NCBI GenBank assembly: GCA_029261795.1
Contig: JAJDAP010000044.1
Span: 1 to 47,188, forward strand
DNA length: 47,188 nucleotides
Direction: 5' to 3'
From: Deltaproteobacteria bacterium
Lineage (GTDB): Bacteria; Myxococcota_A; UBA9160; UBA6930
Position numbers and translations under genes: made by a program. The notes beneath the pieces are model-generated. The model did not search any database. It was not told where the DNA came from and saw only the letters and a program-made list of their open reading frames with translations. This document shows positions 7,461-16,027 of this stretch, piece by piece (the first letter of the stretch is position 1; each line of letters begins with the position of its first letter).

Positions 7461-8609
7461 TCACGATCCGTCTTCCAGCAAGACGAGGTCGTCGCGATGG
7501 ATCACCTCATCGCCGTTCGAGTATCCTAGCACCCGGCTGATCTGCTTCGTCGAAATGCCCTTGATCCGCTCGGCGTCCTCGGACGAATAGCCGCTGAGAC
7601 CGCGGGCAAAGACCACACCCTTCGGGTCCGCGCATTCGACCGGGTCGCCGATGCCGAAACGGCCCTCGACGCCGACGAGACCGGCAGCCAACAAACTTCG
7701 GCCGCGCTCGCTGAGTGCCCGCACGGCACCGGCATCACAAAGCAGTTTTCCGCGGGGTTTGGCCGTGAAGGCCAGCCAGTGCCGGTGGCCGCGCATCCGA
7801 TCGCCCGCTCGGAAGAGTGTGCCCTCGGCGGCACCGGATGCCACGCGGAGCAGGACGTCACGCTTGCTGCCGTTACACAGTACGGTGGCGGCGCCGGATC
7901 GTGCCGCGCTCTTGGCCGCCTCGAGCTTGGTGATCATGCCGCCGCGGCCAAAGGCGCTCTCGCTGCCGCCGGCTGCGCGGGAAACCGCAGGCGTGACCCG
8001 CTCGATGACGTCGAAGAGTTCCGGTTTCGCGCCATCCTCCTGGGGAGGCTCCTGATAGAGCCCGTCGACATCGGTCAGGATCACCAGCAGATCTGCGCCC
8101 ACCAGGTTGACGACCGTGGCCGACAGGTTGTCGTTATCTCCGAAACGAATCTCTTCCGTGGCGACCGTATCGTTCTCATTCACGACGGGGACGACGCCTA
8201 GCTTCAACAGCTCCACCAGCGTGCGGCGCGCGTTGAGAAAGCGCTCACGCTCGTCGAGCCCGCTTCGCGTCAACAGGACCTGGCCGACCTCACGCTCGTA
8301 GCGCGCAAAGCATCGACGCCACAGATTGGAGATCCCGATCTGGCCGATCGCGGCGGCCGCCTGCTTCTCGGGAATCGAGCGCCCGGGCTGGTCCCAGCCG
8401 AGCCGCACGGCACCCATGGCGATGGCGCCGGACGAAACCAACACGACCTCGTGTCCGCCGCTGACGAGTTCGGCGATCTGGCGCGCGATTCCGCCGGCGA
8501 CGCGGCTTCGGATGCTGCCGCCTCGCGTCAGTACGCCACTGCCGATCTTCACCACGACGCGTTTGGCACGCGCGACTTCGGGGCGTTCGACCTGGCTTCG
8601 CGCGTTCAC
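7461..8609 (-). CDS. proB: Glutamate 5-kinase with PUA domain
   Basis: The first committed step of proline synthesis, phosphorylating L-glutamate at the gamma carboxyl, and usually inhibited by proline. It has 382 residues. The amino-acid kinase domain spans about 15-260, starting at VVVKIGSGVLTRGG, with substrate-binding NENDTVATEEIRFGDND near 155 and a later SAFGRGGMITKLEAA segment. A C-terminal PUA domain occupies about 285-370, the long form found in E. coli. The start is GTG, overlapping the obg stop as GTGA. Its position between obg and proA ties proline synthesis to the ribosome-assembly operon, an arrangement known in other proteobacteria. Confidence 0.95.
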   Translation of the reverse strand: MNARSQVERPEVARAKRVVVKIGSGVLTRGGSIRSRVAGGIARQIAELVSGGHEVVLVSSGAIAMGAVRLGWDQPGRSIPEKQAAAAIGQIGISNLWRRCFARYEREVGQVLLTRSGLDERERFLNARRTLVELLKLGVVPVVNENDTVATEEIRFGDNDNLSATVVNLVGADLLVILTDVDGLYQEPPQEDGAKPELFDVIERVTPAVSRAAGGSESAFGRGGMITKLEAAKSAARSGAATVLCNGSKRDVLLRVASGAAEGTLFRAGDRMRGHRHWLAFTAKPRGKLLCDAGAVRALSERGRSLLAAGLVGVEGRFGIGDPVECADPKGVVFARGLSGYSSEDAERIKGISTKQISRVLGYSNGDEVIHRDDLVLLEDGS

Positions 8610-9670
8610 GTCGTCGCCTCTGTGTCCCCGGCGGCGGAGACTTCCTCGGCATCCACAGCGTCGATCGCGGCGATCATTGCCCGGATCAACACGGCGATTC
8701 CGTTTCCGGTCACCCCCGAGCCGCGCAGGACTTCGAGCCCGCGCTCCTGGAGCGCCTTCTCGATCTCATCGAAGGCGACCGCATCCGGACTCAAGTCGGT
8801 CTTGTTGAGCAGGATGATTTCGCGGCGTTCTCCGAGTTCTTCGCCGTAGGCCTCGATCTCGGCCCGGATCGTGTCGTATTCGCCTAACAGATCTCGAGAG
8901 TCGTCGAGCAGCGCGGCACCATCGAGCAGATGCACGAGCACCCGCGTGCGCTCGACGTGGCGCAGGAAACGATCGCCCAGACCGACGCCCTCCGAGGCGC
9001 CTTCGATCAGGCCCGGGATGTCGGCGACGACGAAGCTGCGATGGTCGATCTCGGCGACGCCCAGATTCGGCGTCAGCGTCGTGAACGGGTAGTCGGCGAC
9101 GCGCGGACGGGCTGCCGAGATGCGCGCCAGCAGCGTCGACTTCCCTGCATTCGGAAGACCCACCAGTCCGACGTCGGCGAGCAGCTTCAGCGAGAGGCGC
9201 AGCTTGCGGCGTTGCCCGGGCATGCCCCGGGTAAAGAAGTCGGGTGCCTGGCGGGTGGAGGTCTTGAAGCGGGTGTTGCCCTGACCGCCCTTGCCGCCGG
9301 TCGCGACGATGAAGCGCTCGCCGTCCTCGGCGAGGTCATGGAGGATCTCGCCGTCCTCGGCCAGGTCGTAGAGCACGGTCCCGATCGGGACCCGCACGAT
9401 CGTGTCCGAACCGCCGGCCCCGAAGCGGTTGTTCACGCCGCCCGGCTCGCCGCTGGCAGCGCGAATCTCGCGCCGGTACTTCTGGTCGCGAAGCGTGCCC
9501 AGATTGCGATCGGCGACGAACACGACGCTGCCGCCGCGGCCACCATCGCCCCCGTTGGGCCCCCCGCGTGGAACGAACTTCGCGCGCCGGAACGAGGCGA
9601 GTCCGTCACCACCATCCCCGGCAAGGGCAGTGACGATGGCCTCGTCGACGAACTGTTCGGATTGAGTCAT
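8606..9670 (-). CDS. obgE: Obg/CgtA GTPase
   Basis: A GTPase that binds the 50S subunit and links ribosome assembly with growth and stringent control. From ATG 9670 it has 354 residues. The glycine-rich Obg fold spans 1-160 (GGPNGGDGGRGGSV near 36-49). The G domain has G1 GLPNAGKST at 171-179, the switch region YPFTTL at about 194-199, G3 DIPG at 217-220 and G4 NKTD near 288. A long upstream extension in the same frame runs antisense-like through rpmA in another frame and is not real. It follows rpmA by 56 bases and rplU further upstream, the classic rplU-rpmA-obg order. Confidence 0.95.
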   Translation of the reverse strand: MTQSEQFVDEAIVTALAGDGGDGLASFRRAKFVPRGGPNGGDGGRGGSVVFVADRNLGTLRDQKYRREIRAASGEPGGVNNRFGAGGSDTIVRVPIGTVLYDLAEDGEILHDLAEDGERFIVATGGKGGQGNTRFKTSTRQAPDFFTRGMPGQRRKLRLSLKLLADVGLVGLPNAGKSTLLARISAARPRVADYPFTTLTPNLGVAEIDHRSFVVADIPGLIEGASEGVGLGDRFLRHVERTRVLVHLLDGAALLDDSRDLLGEYDTIRAEIEAYGEELGERREIILLNKTDLSPDAVAFDEIEKALQERGLEVLRGSGVTGNGIAVLIRAMIAAIDAVDAEEVSAAGDTEATT

Positions 9671-9726
9671 GGCTGAACCACCGGGGGAGGCCCCGACGCT
9701 CGAGCGCTGGCTCTCCCCCAGTTCCT

Positions 9727-9981
9727 TTAGGCTGCCGGCTCCACGTGGGCAACGGTCTTGCCCTTCGCCTTGCCGAACTGGACGGTGCCATCGACGAGCG
9801 CGAAGAGCGTGTAATCCCGGCCGCAGCCGACGTTCTTGCCCGGATGGATCTTGGTGCCGACCTGGCGGACCAGAATGTTGCCCGCGGTGACGACCTCGCC
9901 GCCGAACTTCTTGACGCCGCGTCGCTGGGCGTTGGAGTCGCGGCCGTTGCGGGAGCTTCCCTGACCCTTCTTGTGAGACAT
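9727..9981 (-). CDS. rpmA: 50S ribosomal protein L27
   Basis: A large-subunit protein near the peptidyl transferase centre. It has 84 residues. The N-terminus is [16 protein letters not shown], so it carries no cleavable Firmicutes-type leader; the typical H-K-K-G-x-G-S-x-x-N-G-R-D-S signature is complete. A strong AAGGAG site lies about nine bases before the ATG. The 119-base gap to rplU upstream is longer than the other junctions in the operon. I saw no gene in it. Confidence 0.97.
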   Translation of the reverse strand: MSHKKGQGSSRNGRDSNAQRRGVKKFGGEVVTAGNILVRQVGTKIHPGKNVGCGRDYTLFALVDGTVQFGKAKGKTVAHVEPAA

Positions 9982-10100
9982 CTGGTTCGCTCCTTCGATT
10001 CCGGCCGTCGAACCGACCGGTCCTTTGCATCGACCCGACTGCGAGACCGATGAAGCCTCGATTGCCGGGTCAGGTTTCGTTTCGCGCGCGTCGTCGCCGA

Positions 10101-10412
10101 CTACGCCTTGATCGCATCCACCAGGACTTCCGTGTAGGCCTGCCGATGTCCCTGCTTGCGGCGGTAGGTCTTGCGTCGCTTCATCTTGAAGATCACCAGC
10201 TTTTCGCCCCGGCCCTGTGCCGTGATCTTGCCGCTGACGCTGGCACCCGAGACGAGGGGCTGGCCGACCTTGGTCTCGCCGTCGCCGCCAATGAGCAGGA
10301 CCTCGTCGAAGGACACGGCATCGCCGACCTCGCCGCCGAGCTTCTCGACTCGAATGGCCTGGCCTGAGCTCACTCGAACCTGTTTTCCGCCGGTTCGCAC
10401 TACCGCGTACAT
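10101..10412 (-). CDS. rplU: 50S ribosomal protein L21
   Basis: A large-subunit protein binding 23S rRNA. It has 103 residues from ATG 10412 and the basic C-terminal motif [16 protein letters not shown] typical of L21. A GTG at 10415 is in frame, but the ATG has a better-spaced GAGAGG site. That ATG shares one base with the TGA of rng (TGATG), which implies translational coupling with the ribonuclease gene upstream. It is the first of the rplU-rpmA-obg set. Confidence 0.97.
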   Translation of the reverse strand: MYAVVRTGGKQVRVSSGQAIRVEKLGGEVGDAVSFDEVLLIGGDGETKVGQPLVSGASVSGKITAQGRGEKLVIFKMKRRKTYRRKQGHRQAYTEVLVDAIKA

Positions 10413-12469
10413 CACGAATCCTCTCGGTTGGCTTGGGAGCGGCGGATTATGGGAGATTCCGCTGCAGAGTCAACCGGTTCCGCCAGTTCCGCGACGACCG
10501 GCGAGGCGGCCATGGCTGCCGGGGAAGCGGGCGCCCGGGTAGCGGCCGGTTCCCCGGGGGGCGAACTCGGACTCGCAATCGAGGCCTCTTCCTCCGGCTC
10601 CGGCTCGTCGGTCCCAGCGCTCGTCGGCAGCGTTTCCTGAGGTTCCACCTCGGGTTCAGGGCTCGCCGCCGAGGCGCTGGCTTCGGCTGCCAGTTCGGCG
10701 AGAGCGTCCGTGGAGGTCTCCGAGGCTTCCTGCGGGCTGCTGTCCGCGCTCTCGGCGGCCTCCGGGCCCGGCTCCGAAGTTTCGCTGGCGGTCGGCGCCT
10801 CTGGCATGGTCTCCACCGGCTCCGGCGCGACCTCCGCCGGCTTCGGCGCAGCTTCCACCGGCTCGGGCGCGGCCCCGCTTTCGGCGGGCGATTCGGCCTT
10901 GGCGGTCTCGGCTTCCTCGTCGACCGGGGCATCGAGCCACGGGATCGAGAGCGGCATTCCGGCGCCTTCCTCGAGCGCCGTGACCTCGAACTGCTCCTGA
11001 TGGATGTCGGCCCGGGCTCGCACCTCGAGCTCACGTCCGAGCTCGGATTCGAGGGCTTCGAGGCTCTTGCGGCCGCTGACCAGCAGCTGCTCGGCGACGC
11101 GGCGGTTCACGGTCACCGCGATCTTGCGGCCGGCGAAACGCGGCAGGTCCTTGCGGATCTCGCGCAGGATCTTGGCGGCCATACTCTCGTCACTGAGCAC
11201 GTAGCCCTTGCCCTCACAGTAGGAACAAGGCTCACAGAGCATCTGCACCAGGTTCTCGCGGGTGCGCTTGCGGGTCATCTCGACGAGCCCGAGTTCCGAG
11301 ATCTTCAGGACGTTGGTCTTGGCCTTGTCGCCACGGATCACCTCGGCGAGCAGCTTGTTGACCTTGTCCCGGTTCTCGGCGGACTCCATGTCGATCAGAT
11401 CGATGATGATCAGTCCGCCGATATTCCGGAAGCGCAGCTGGTTGACGACCTCGCGAACCGCCTCGAGGTTGGTTCGCAGAACCGTTTCCTCGAGATCGTG
11501 CTTCCCGACATAACGTCCGGTGTTCACGTCGATGGCCGTCAGCGCCTCGCTCTGGTCGATGATCAGATAGCCACCACTTTTCAACCAGACCTTGCGGCCG
11601 AGGTTCTGGTCGATGGTGGCTTCGGTGCCGAAGTGATCGAAGATCGGATCGGCGCCCCTGTAGTGTTCGAGCCTGGGCTTCGGGTCCGCCAGGAACTCGT
11701 CCACGAACATCTTCATCTGTTCGTGCACTTCCGGCGAGTCGATCACGATGCGCTTGGTGTCCGGCGTCGTGAAGTCGCGAATCACCCGTAGCGCGAGTTC
11801 CGGCTCCTGGTAGAGCATGGCCGGCGCCCGGACCTGATCCTTCTTGATCTGGATGTCGTCCCAGACCGTGGTCAGGTACTTCACGTCCGCGGCCAGGTCG
11901 GCTTCGCGGACGCTCTCGCCGGCGGTTCGGATGATGAATCCGAGATCCTCGGGCTTCACCTTCTTCACGATGTCGCGAAGCCTGCGCCGCTCCTTGTCGG
12001 AATCGATCTTGCGGCTGACGCCTACCTTGGTGGCCCAGGGCGTGAGGACCAGGTGGCGGCCGGCGATCGAGACGTGGGACGTGATCCGCGCGCCCTTGGT
12101 GCCGATCGGCTCCTTGGCGATCTGCACCACGATCTCTTCGCCCTCGCGCACCAGTGTCTCGATGTTCGGCACATGACGGCTGCGCCGGCGCCGTCCGCGA
12201 CCGCCGCCTTCGTCGGCGTCATCGAGCTCCTCGATGTCGGCGACGTAGTCGCCGGCATAGAGGAATGCGGCCTTCTCCAGGCCGATATCGACGAAGGCCG
12301 CCTGCATCCCGGGCAGTACCCGGCTGACGCGCCCCTTCACCACCGCACCTTCGATGCTGCGGCTGTGGGCTCGCTCCAGGTGGAGTTCGACGAACTGCTT
12401 CTTTTCGAGGAGCGCGACGCGGGTTTCGCCCGGCGTCGCGTTGATCAGGATCTCGTTCTGGGTTCCCAT
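10412..12469 (-). CDS. rng: Ribonuclease E/G family endoribonuclease
   Basis: A single-strand-specific endoribonuclease for rRNA maturation and mRNA turnover. It has 685 residues. An N-terminal S1 domain at about 35-125 includes the acidic, basic-loop insert [17 protein letters not shown]. The catalytic RNase E/G region with metal-binding aspartates ([16 protein letters not shown]) follows, and a cysteine cluster [11 protein letters not shown] resembles the Zn-link. After about residue 515 there is a long Pro/Glu/Ala/Ser-rich tail with imperfect PEPVE/PKPAE repeats and no predicted fold. That tail recalls RNase E scaffolds that bind degradosome partners, but its sequence is not recognisable. 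It heads the leftward operon and its stop overlaps the rplU start. Confidence 0.92.
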   Translation of the reverse strand: MGTQNEILINATPGETRVALLEKKQFVELHLERAHSRSIEGAVVKGRVSRVLPGMQAAFVDIGLEKAAFLYAGDYVADIEELDDADEGGGRGRRRRSRHVPNIETLVREGEEIVVQIAKEPIGTKGARITSHVSIAGRHLVLTPWATKVGVSRKIDSDKERRRLRDIVKKVKPEDLGFIIRTAGESVREADLAADVKYLTTVWDDIQIKKDQVRAPAMLYQEPELALRVIRDFTTPDTKRIVIDSPEVHEQMKMFVDEFLADPKPRLEHYRGADPIFDHFGTEATIDQNLGRKVWLKSGGYLIIDQSEALTAIDVNTGRYVGKHDLEETVLRTNLEAVREVVNQLRFRNIGGLIIIDLIDMESAENRDKVNKLLAEVIRGDKAKTNVLKISELGLVEMTRKRTRENLVQMLCEPCSYCEGKGYVLSDESMAAKILREIRKDLPRFAGRKIAVTVNRRVAEQLLVSGRKSLEALESELGRELEVRARADIHQEQFEVTALEEGAGMPLSIPWLDAPVDEEAETAKAESPAESGAAPEPVEAAPKPAEVAPEPVETMPEAPTASETSEPGPEAAESADSSPQEASETSTDALAELAAEASASAASPEPEVEPQETLPTSAGTDEPEPEEEASIASPSSPPGEPAATRAPASPAAMAASPVVAELAEPVDSAAESPIIRRSQANREDS

Positions 12470-12610
12470 TCCGGGCTGGCTTCTTTCCGCCAGGGAGCGG
12501 GGGCGAGGGGGGTATACACCGCGGCTCTCCGGCTCAGCGGCCTCCTCGGGTTGACCAGGTTCGAATCCGCCCCTTGGATGGGGTGGTGGCGGCTCATGTG
12601 GCGGCCCGGA

Positions 12611-12627
12611 CTCCTCGGGTCGAGGAG
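12611..12627. promoter_or_regulatory. Perfect 7-bp hairpin in the rng upstream region
   Basis: CTCCTCG at 12611-12617 pairs perfectly with CGAGGAG at 12621-12627 around a GGT loop. It lies about 145 bases upstream of the rng start and has no adjacent T-run, so it is not a canonical terminator. It could be a 5' leader structure of rng mRNA; RNase E genes are often autoregulated through leader hairpins. That role is inference. Confidence 0.35.
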
Positions 12628-12663
12628 GCGGGCTGGACGGGATCTCTGGTGATGTTCCCGTGG

Positions 12664-12691
12664 TTTCGGCCGAAATCGTTGATGTTCAACG
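12664..12691. promoter_or_regulatory. Two adjacent perfect dyads, candidate operator
   Basis: TTTCGGCCGAAA at 12664-12675 is a perfect 12-base palindrome. One base later CGTTGA TGT TCAACG at 12677-12691 is a perfect 6-3-6 inverted repeat. Both lie in the most AT-rich part of the rng/selA divergent region, where promoters are expected. Side-by-side dyads of this kind usually bind dimeric regulators. No regulator gene is adjacent, so the binding protein is unknown. Confidence 0.45.
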
Positions 12692-12876
12692 GGTTGGTTT
12701 TCAATGGAATTTTTCGGTTCATCGGCCCGCTTCGGGTCTCCACACGCCACAATCCCCGCCGGGATGTCCTGTGTACGAGACCCCTGGATCTTTCCCGCCT
12801 CCGCCGGCAACATCGCCGTCATCCGTTCGGCACATTCCGCCAGTGATTCTGGCGCGGCCGCCTGGACTTACGGAGC

Positions 12877-12895
12877 CCCGCGGGAAAGCCGTGGG
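12877..12895 (+). promoter_or_regulatory. Leader hairpin upstream of the selA small ORF
   Basis: CCCGCGG at 12877-12883 pairs with CCGTGGG at 12889-12895, with one G-T pair, closing a GAAAG loop. It lies about 15 bases before the GAGGAG ribosome binding site of the 30-codon ORF. It could influence translation of that ORF and, by coupling, selA. No riboswitch family was recognised. Confidence 0.3.
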
Positions 12896-12920
12896 CCGCA
12901 AAATCGTCTCGAGGAGCATC

Positions 12921-13013
12921 ATGGATCGTGACCGCGAGTGCAACTGCCACGCTCCGAAGGCTCCTGACCTCGCTACGGCGCAGCGCCCATCCCGCTTGAG
13001 GGACTGGCGATGA
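12921..13013 (+). CDS. 30-residue leader-like ORF overlapping selA
   Basis: A short ORF encodes MDRDRECNCHAPKAP and 15 further residues, ending RLRDW-R. It has a strong GAGGAG ribosome binding site at 12911-12916, five bases before the ATG. Its TGA stop overlaps the selA ATG as ATGA at 13010-13013, the signature of translational coupling. The peptide is charged and has a CNCH motif near the N-terminus that could bind metal or sense thiol chemistry. It has no signal peptide. It may be a regulatory leader peptide whose translation sets selA expression. The alternative is that selA simply gains its ribosome supply from a spurious upstream frame. I do not recognise homologues. Confidence 0.5.
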   Translation: MDRDRECNCHAPKAPDLATAQRPSRLRDWR

Positions 13014-14374
13014 GCCCGGATCCGAGGCGCGCCCTCCCGTCGGTCGACCGGCTGATGCGCGAGCTGGCGGAGCGACATCCGGAGTGGGCGGAGTGGTTGC
13101 GGCGCGAGGCCTCTCGCCAGGCCATCGCCGATGCGCGGGCGGCGCTCGAGACCGGCGCCCCGGCCGGCGAAGTGAGGGCGCGAGCCGACCGGATCGGGAT
13201 GACCCTCGCGCGGCCGAGCCCGCTCCGGGTCGTGAACGCGACGGGCGTGGTGCTTCACACGAATCTCGGCCGCTCCGCCTTGTCGACGGCCGCGTCGGAC
13301 GCCGCTCGGACGGTTGGTTCTGCCTACAGCGATCTGGAGCTGGATCTCGAAACCGGCAGCCGTGGCAGCCGGCTCTTGGGCATCGACACGCTGCTACGCG
13401 TCGTCTCCGGTGCCCCCGCGGGAATGGTCGTCAACAACAATGCCGCGGCATTGCTCCTGGCGCTCTCGGCCCTGGCGGGCGGCAAGGAAGTGGTCGTTTC
13501 CCGGGGCGAGCTGGTGGAAATCGGCGGATCGTTCCGGGTTCCCGACATCATGGAGCAGGCCGGAGTGCGTCTGGTCGAGGTCGGTACCACCAATCGCACC
13601 CATGCGCGCGATTACGAGGCCGCGATCGGGCCCGAGACCGGCGTGTTGCTCAAGGTCCATCGCTCGAACTTCGCCCAGAGTGGCTTCGTGGCCGAGGTCG
13701 GCCTCGCCGAGCTGGTCGAGATCGGACATGCGCACGGAATTCCCGTAATCGACGATCTCGGAAGCGGCACCTTCGTGGATCTGCGCGAGCAGGGACTTCC
13801 CGAGGACAGCTATGTCCCCACCAGGCTCGCCAGCGGCGCCGATCTGGTCTGCTTCAGCGGCGACAAGCTGCTGGGCGGCCCGCAGGCCGGGATCCTGCTC
13901 GGGGGTGCCGAGCGCATCGACGCCCTCAAGCGTCATCCGCTCGCTCGAGCGCTGCGGATGGGAAAGCTCGCGCTCGCCGCCCTCGATGTCACGCTACGAC
14001 AGCTCGTCGAGGGGGACGCCGATGCACTGCCAACGGTTCGGCAGCTTCGCGAGCCGCAAGCCGATGTGGAGGCACGAGCTCGGAGCCTGGCAGAGCGCGT
14101 CGCCAAGGCGCTCCCGCCTGGGAGCAAGAGCGAGGTGATCGAAACACGGGCTCCGGTGGGCGGCGGCTCCCTGCCGGGTTTCGAACTCCCGAGCCATGCT
14201 GTCGCAATCTCGGGCAGCAGCTCGTCGCTGGCCATGGCCGAAGCACTTCGCGATGCCCCGGTTCCCGTTGTCGCCCGGATCGAGGGGAACCGCGTCCTGC
14301 TGGACGCGAAGACCCTGCTGACTGGCGACGAGGAAGCGATCGAAGCGGCAGTTCGTCTACTCGGCTTGGTTTGA
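13010..14374 (+). CDS. selA: L-seryl-tRNA(Sec) selenium transferase
   Basis: A PLP enzyme that converts seryl-tRNA(Sec) to selenocysteinyl-tRNA(Sec) using selenophosphate, indicating that this organism makes selenoproteins. It has 454 residues. The N-terminal domain is followed by the conserved VNATGVVLHTNLGRSALS at about 75-92. The PLP lysine is K286 in CFSGDKLLGGPQAG. Length and motifs match the bacterial family. selB, selC and selD are not in this window, and I found no convincing in-frame TGA selenoprotein here. Translation is probably coupled to the 30-codon ORF upstream; an HNH nuclease gene follows after 41 bases. Confidence 0.95.
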   Translation: MSPDPRRALPSVDRLMRELAERHPEWAEWLRREASRQAIADARAALETGAPAGEVRARADRIGMTLARPSPLRVVNATGVVLHTNLGRSALSTAASDAARTVGSAYSDLELDLETGSRGSRLLGIDTLLRVVSGAPAGMVVNNNAAALLLALSALAGGKEVVVSRGELVEIGGSFRVPDIMEQAGVRLVEVGTTNRTHARDYEAAIGPETGVLLKVHRSNFAQSGFVAEVGLAELVEIGHAHGIPVIDDLGSGTFVDLREQGLPEDSYVPTRLASGADLVCFSGDKLLGGPQAGILLGGAERIDALKRHPLARALRMGKLALAALDVTLRQLVEGDADALPTVRQLREPQADVEARARSLAERVAKALPPGSKSEVIETRAPVGGGSLPGFELPSHAVAISGSSSSLAMAEALRDAPVPVVARIEGNRVLLDAKTLLTGDEEAIEAAVRLLGLV

Positions 14375-14415
14375 TCGGCCCAGATGCCTCGGTTACGGTT
14401 GCGCGGGGCAGGATC

Positions 14416-15012
14416 ATGTTGAACTCGAGCGTTCTCGTACTCAACCGCTCGTACCTTCCGGTCCACGTTACGTCGGTCCGGCGCGCATTCTCTTTGCTCT
14501 ATCAGGGCATCGCGAAGGTTGTCGACGAGCAGTACCAGACCTTCGATTTCGATGCGTGGAGTCAACTCGCCGTAGCGCGCGACATGGATGCAATCGGCAC
14601 CTCGGGCGGTACGATCCGCGTGCCGCGCGTGATCGTGTTGGTTGCCTTCGATCGCCTACCCAAGCGTCATGTCCGCTTCAGTCGAATCAATCTGATGGCG
14701 CGTGACTGTTTTCAGTGTCAGTACTGCAGCGTGAAGCCCGAGCGGAGTGAGTTGAACCTGGACCATGTCGTCCCGCGTGCCCTCGGTGGACGAAGCACCT
14801 GGGAGAACGTGGTGACGAGCTGTGTTGCGTGCAATCGGCGCAAAGGCGGTCGCACGCCGAGGCAGGCCCACATGAAGCTCGGCAAGAAGCCCGAGCGGCC
14901 GCGCTGGACGCCGCTCATGAACCTGATGTTCTCGAGCGTGCGCTACAAGGAGTGGCGGCCGTTCTTGTCCATCGTGGACGCGTCCTACTGGAACGCCGAG
15001 CTGGCTGACTAG
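14416..15012 (+). CDS. HNH endonuclease family protein
   Basis: A 198-residue protein of the small stand-alone HNH nuclease family common in Deltaproteobacteria and Cyanobacteria. The N-terminus MLNSSVLVLNRSYLPVHVTS matches that family. The zinc-stabilised HNH fold has C101-x2-C104, the catalytic LDH117VVPRALGG, then S-T-W-E-N131 and C136-x2-C139-N140. Its cellular role is not established; family members are conserved housekeeping-like genes rather than restriction enzymes. The start ATG is at 14416 with AGGA a few bases upstream. An overlapping long frame that begins inside selA is a shadow. It lies between selA and a ParA-like ATPase on the same strand, so co-transcription is likely. Confidence 0.85.
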   Translation: MLNSSVLVLNRSYLPVHVTSVRRAFSLLYQGIAKVVDEQYQTFDFDAWSQLAVARDMDAIGTSGGTIRVPRVIVLVAFDRLPKRHVRFSRINLMARDCFQCQYCSVKPERSELNLDHVVPRALGGRSTWENVVTSCVACNRRKGGRTPRQAHMKLGKKPERPRWTPLMNLMFSSVRYKEWRPFLSIVDASYWNAELAD

Positions 15013-15039
15013 TACCACGAACTGAACGAACCCTCGCGA

Positions 15040-16005
15040 GTGGCCGGGCCGCTCAGGAGCGATCCCACGAATCCGCCCCCCAACAAATCCAGGGCTCCCC
15101 GTATCGTCGCCGTCGGCGGTGGCAAGGGTGGTGTCGGCAAGACCTTCCTGTCTTCCAACCTCTCGGTGGCGTTGGCTCGGGCCGGCTACCGCGTGGTCGC
15201 GATCGATACCGATATCGAGGGGCCGAATCTCCATACCTGGTTGGGCGTCGGATCCCCCCGCTCGAGCCTGGCGGATTTCGTGGCCGGTCGAACGGACAGC
15301 CTGTTGAAACTCGTCTCGCAAACCCCCATCGAGAACCTGGGCCTGGTCGCGGCGACCCACGGCAACCTGGCGGCGGCGCAGCCTAGCAACGAACGTCGCA
15401 TCGAGTTGTTGCGCCAACTGCGCGCGCTGCCCTGCGACTTCGTGTTCGTGGACTGCGGTGCTGGCGCCCACCCGGCCAACATCGACTACTTCCTGGTTGG
15501 CGACGAGGGGTTGTTGGTTCTGCACCCGGAGCCGACTTCGATCGAGAACACCTACACATTCATTCGCGCGGCGTTCTACCGACGGATGCAACTCGCGATG
15601 CAGAAGCACGACGTCAAGGAACGCATTCGCGAGGCGATGGATCAACGCAACGAACGCGGTATCCGCACGCCGCTCCATTTGCTGCGCGAGATCGAGCAGA
15701 TGGACCCCGAAGAGGGGCAACGTTTCGTTCGGAGCATGCGTGCGTTCCGACCGCGCATCATCGTCAACGAAGTCGGCAGCACCGAGGATGTGAAGCTCGG
15801 TTTCTCCGTGCGCACCGTCTGCAAGAAGTTTTTCGGCATCGAGGTCGATTACCTCGGCTATCTGAATCGTGACCCGGCCGTGCTCGATGCCGTGCGACAC
15901 AAGGCCACGCTGCTCGATACCCACCCGGATTCCGACGCAGCGGTGTATCTGAGACGGATCGCGCGAAAGCTCGCTGAAGCCGTGCCGCTGCCCGCCAAGA
16001 CCTGA
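15040..16005 (+). CDS. MinD/ParA/FlhG-like P-loop ATPase
   Basis: A 321-residue cytoplasmic ATPase of the deviant Walker A class: GGKGGVGKT at about 27-35, then DTDIEGPNLHTWLG and the Walker B-like FVFVDCGAGAHPANIDYF. It resembles deltaproteobacterial MinD/FlhG-like proteins more than plasmid ParA, since a central charged helical insert (about 190-235) separates the two halves. No C-terminal amphipathic membrane helix is evident. No ParB, MinC or flagellar gene is nearby. The next gene encodes a J-like/HTH protein, a pairing that suggests a shared function in polar organisation or envelope and flagellar placement. That is inference. The start is GTG. Confidence 0.8.
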   Translation: MAGPLRSDPTNPPPNKSRAPRIVAVGGGKGGVGKTFLSSNLSVALARAGYRVVAIDTDIEGPNLHTWLGVGSPRSSLADFVAGRTDSLLKLVSQTPIENLGLVAATHGNLAAAQPSNERRIELLRQLRALPCDFVFVDCGAGAHPANIDYFLVGDEGLLVLHPEPTSIENTYTFIRAAFYRRMQLAMQKHDVKERIREAMDQRNERGIRTPLHLLREIEQMDPEEGQRFVRSMRAFRPRIIVNEVGSTEDVKLGFSVRTVCKKFFGIEVDYLGYLNRDPAVLDAVRHKATLLDTHPDSDAAVYLRRIARKLAEAVPLPAKT

Positions 16006-16027
16006 TCAAGCTGGAGCCCTGCTGAAG

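Larger units (their letters stand above)
12470..12920. promoter_or_regulatory. Divergent intergenic region between rng and the selA unit
   Basis: About 450 bases without a supported gene, expected to hold promoters for both the leftward rng operon and the rightward selA unit. It contains a hairpin at 12611-12627, two adjacent dyads at 12664-12691, a relatively AT-rich stretch at about 12672-12720 and a hairpin at 12877-12895. TGATGTTC occurs twice, near 12649 and 12681. A T-loop-like string at 12558-12568 does not fold into a tRNA. I could not define sigma-70 hexamers with confidence on either strand. Confidence 0.6.

Noticed and set aside
8606..10030. A longer Obg start at 10030, covering rpmA.
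   Set aside because: The extra residues are the rpmA gene read in the wrong frame; Obg begins at MTQSEQF with ATG 9670.
12558..12568. GGTTCGAATCC, a tRNA T-loop-like string near selA, considered as part of a tRNA(Sec) gene.
   Set aside because: The flanking bases do not pair into a T stem on either strand, and no acceptor stem, long variable arm or UCA anticodon arm is visible around it.
13011..13013. The TGA ending the 30-codon ORF before selA, considered as a selenocysteine codon.
   Set aside because: Read-through would run out of frame across selA and meets a stop after about 14 codons with no plausible protein; overlap with the selA ATG explains it as a stop.
13084..14415. An in-frame N-terminal extension of the HNH nuclease running back through selA.
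   Set aside because: The extension overlaps almost the whole of selA in another frame and is Arg/Gly-rich; the family N-terminus begins at the ATG at 14416.
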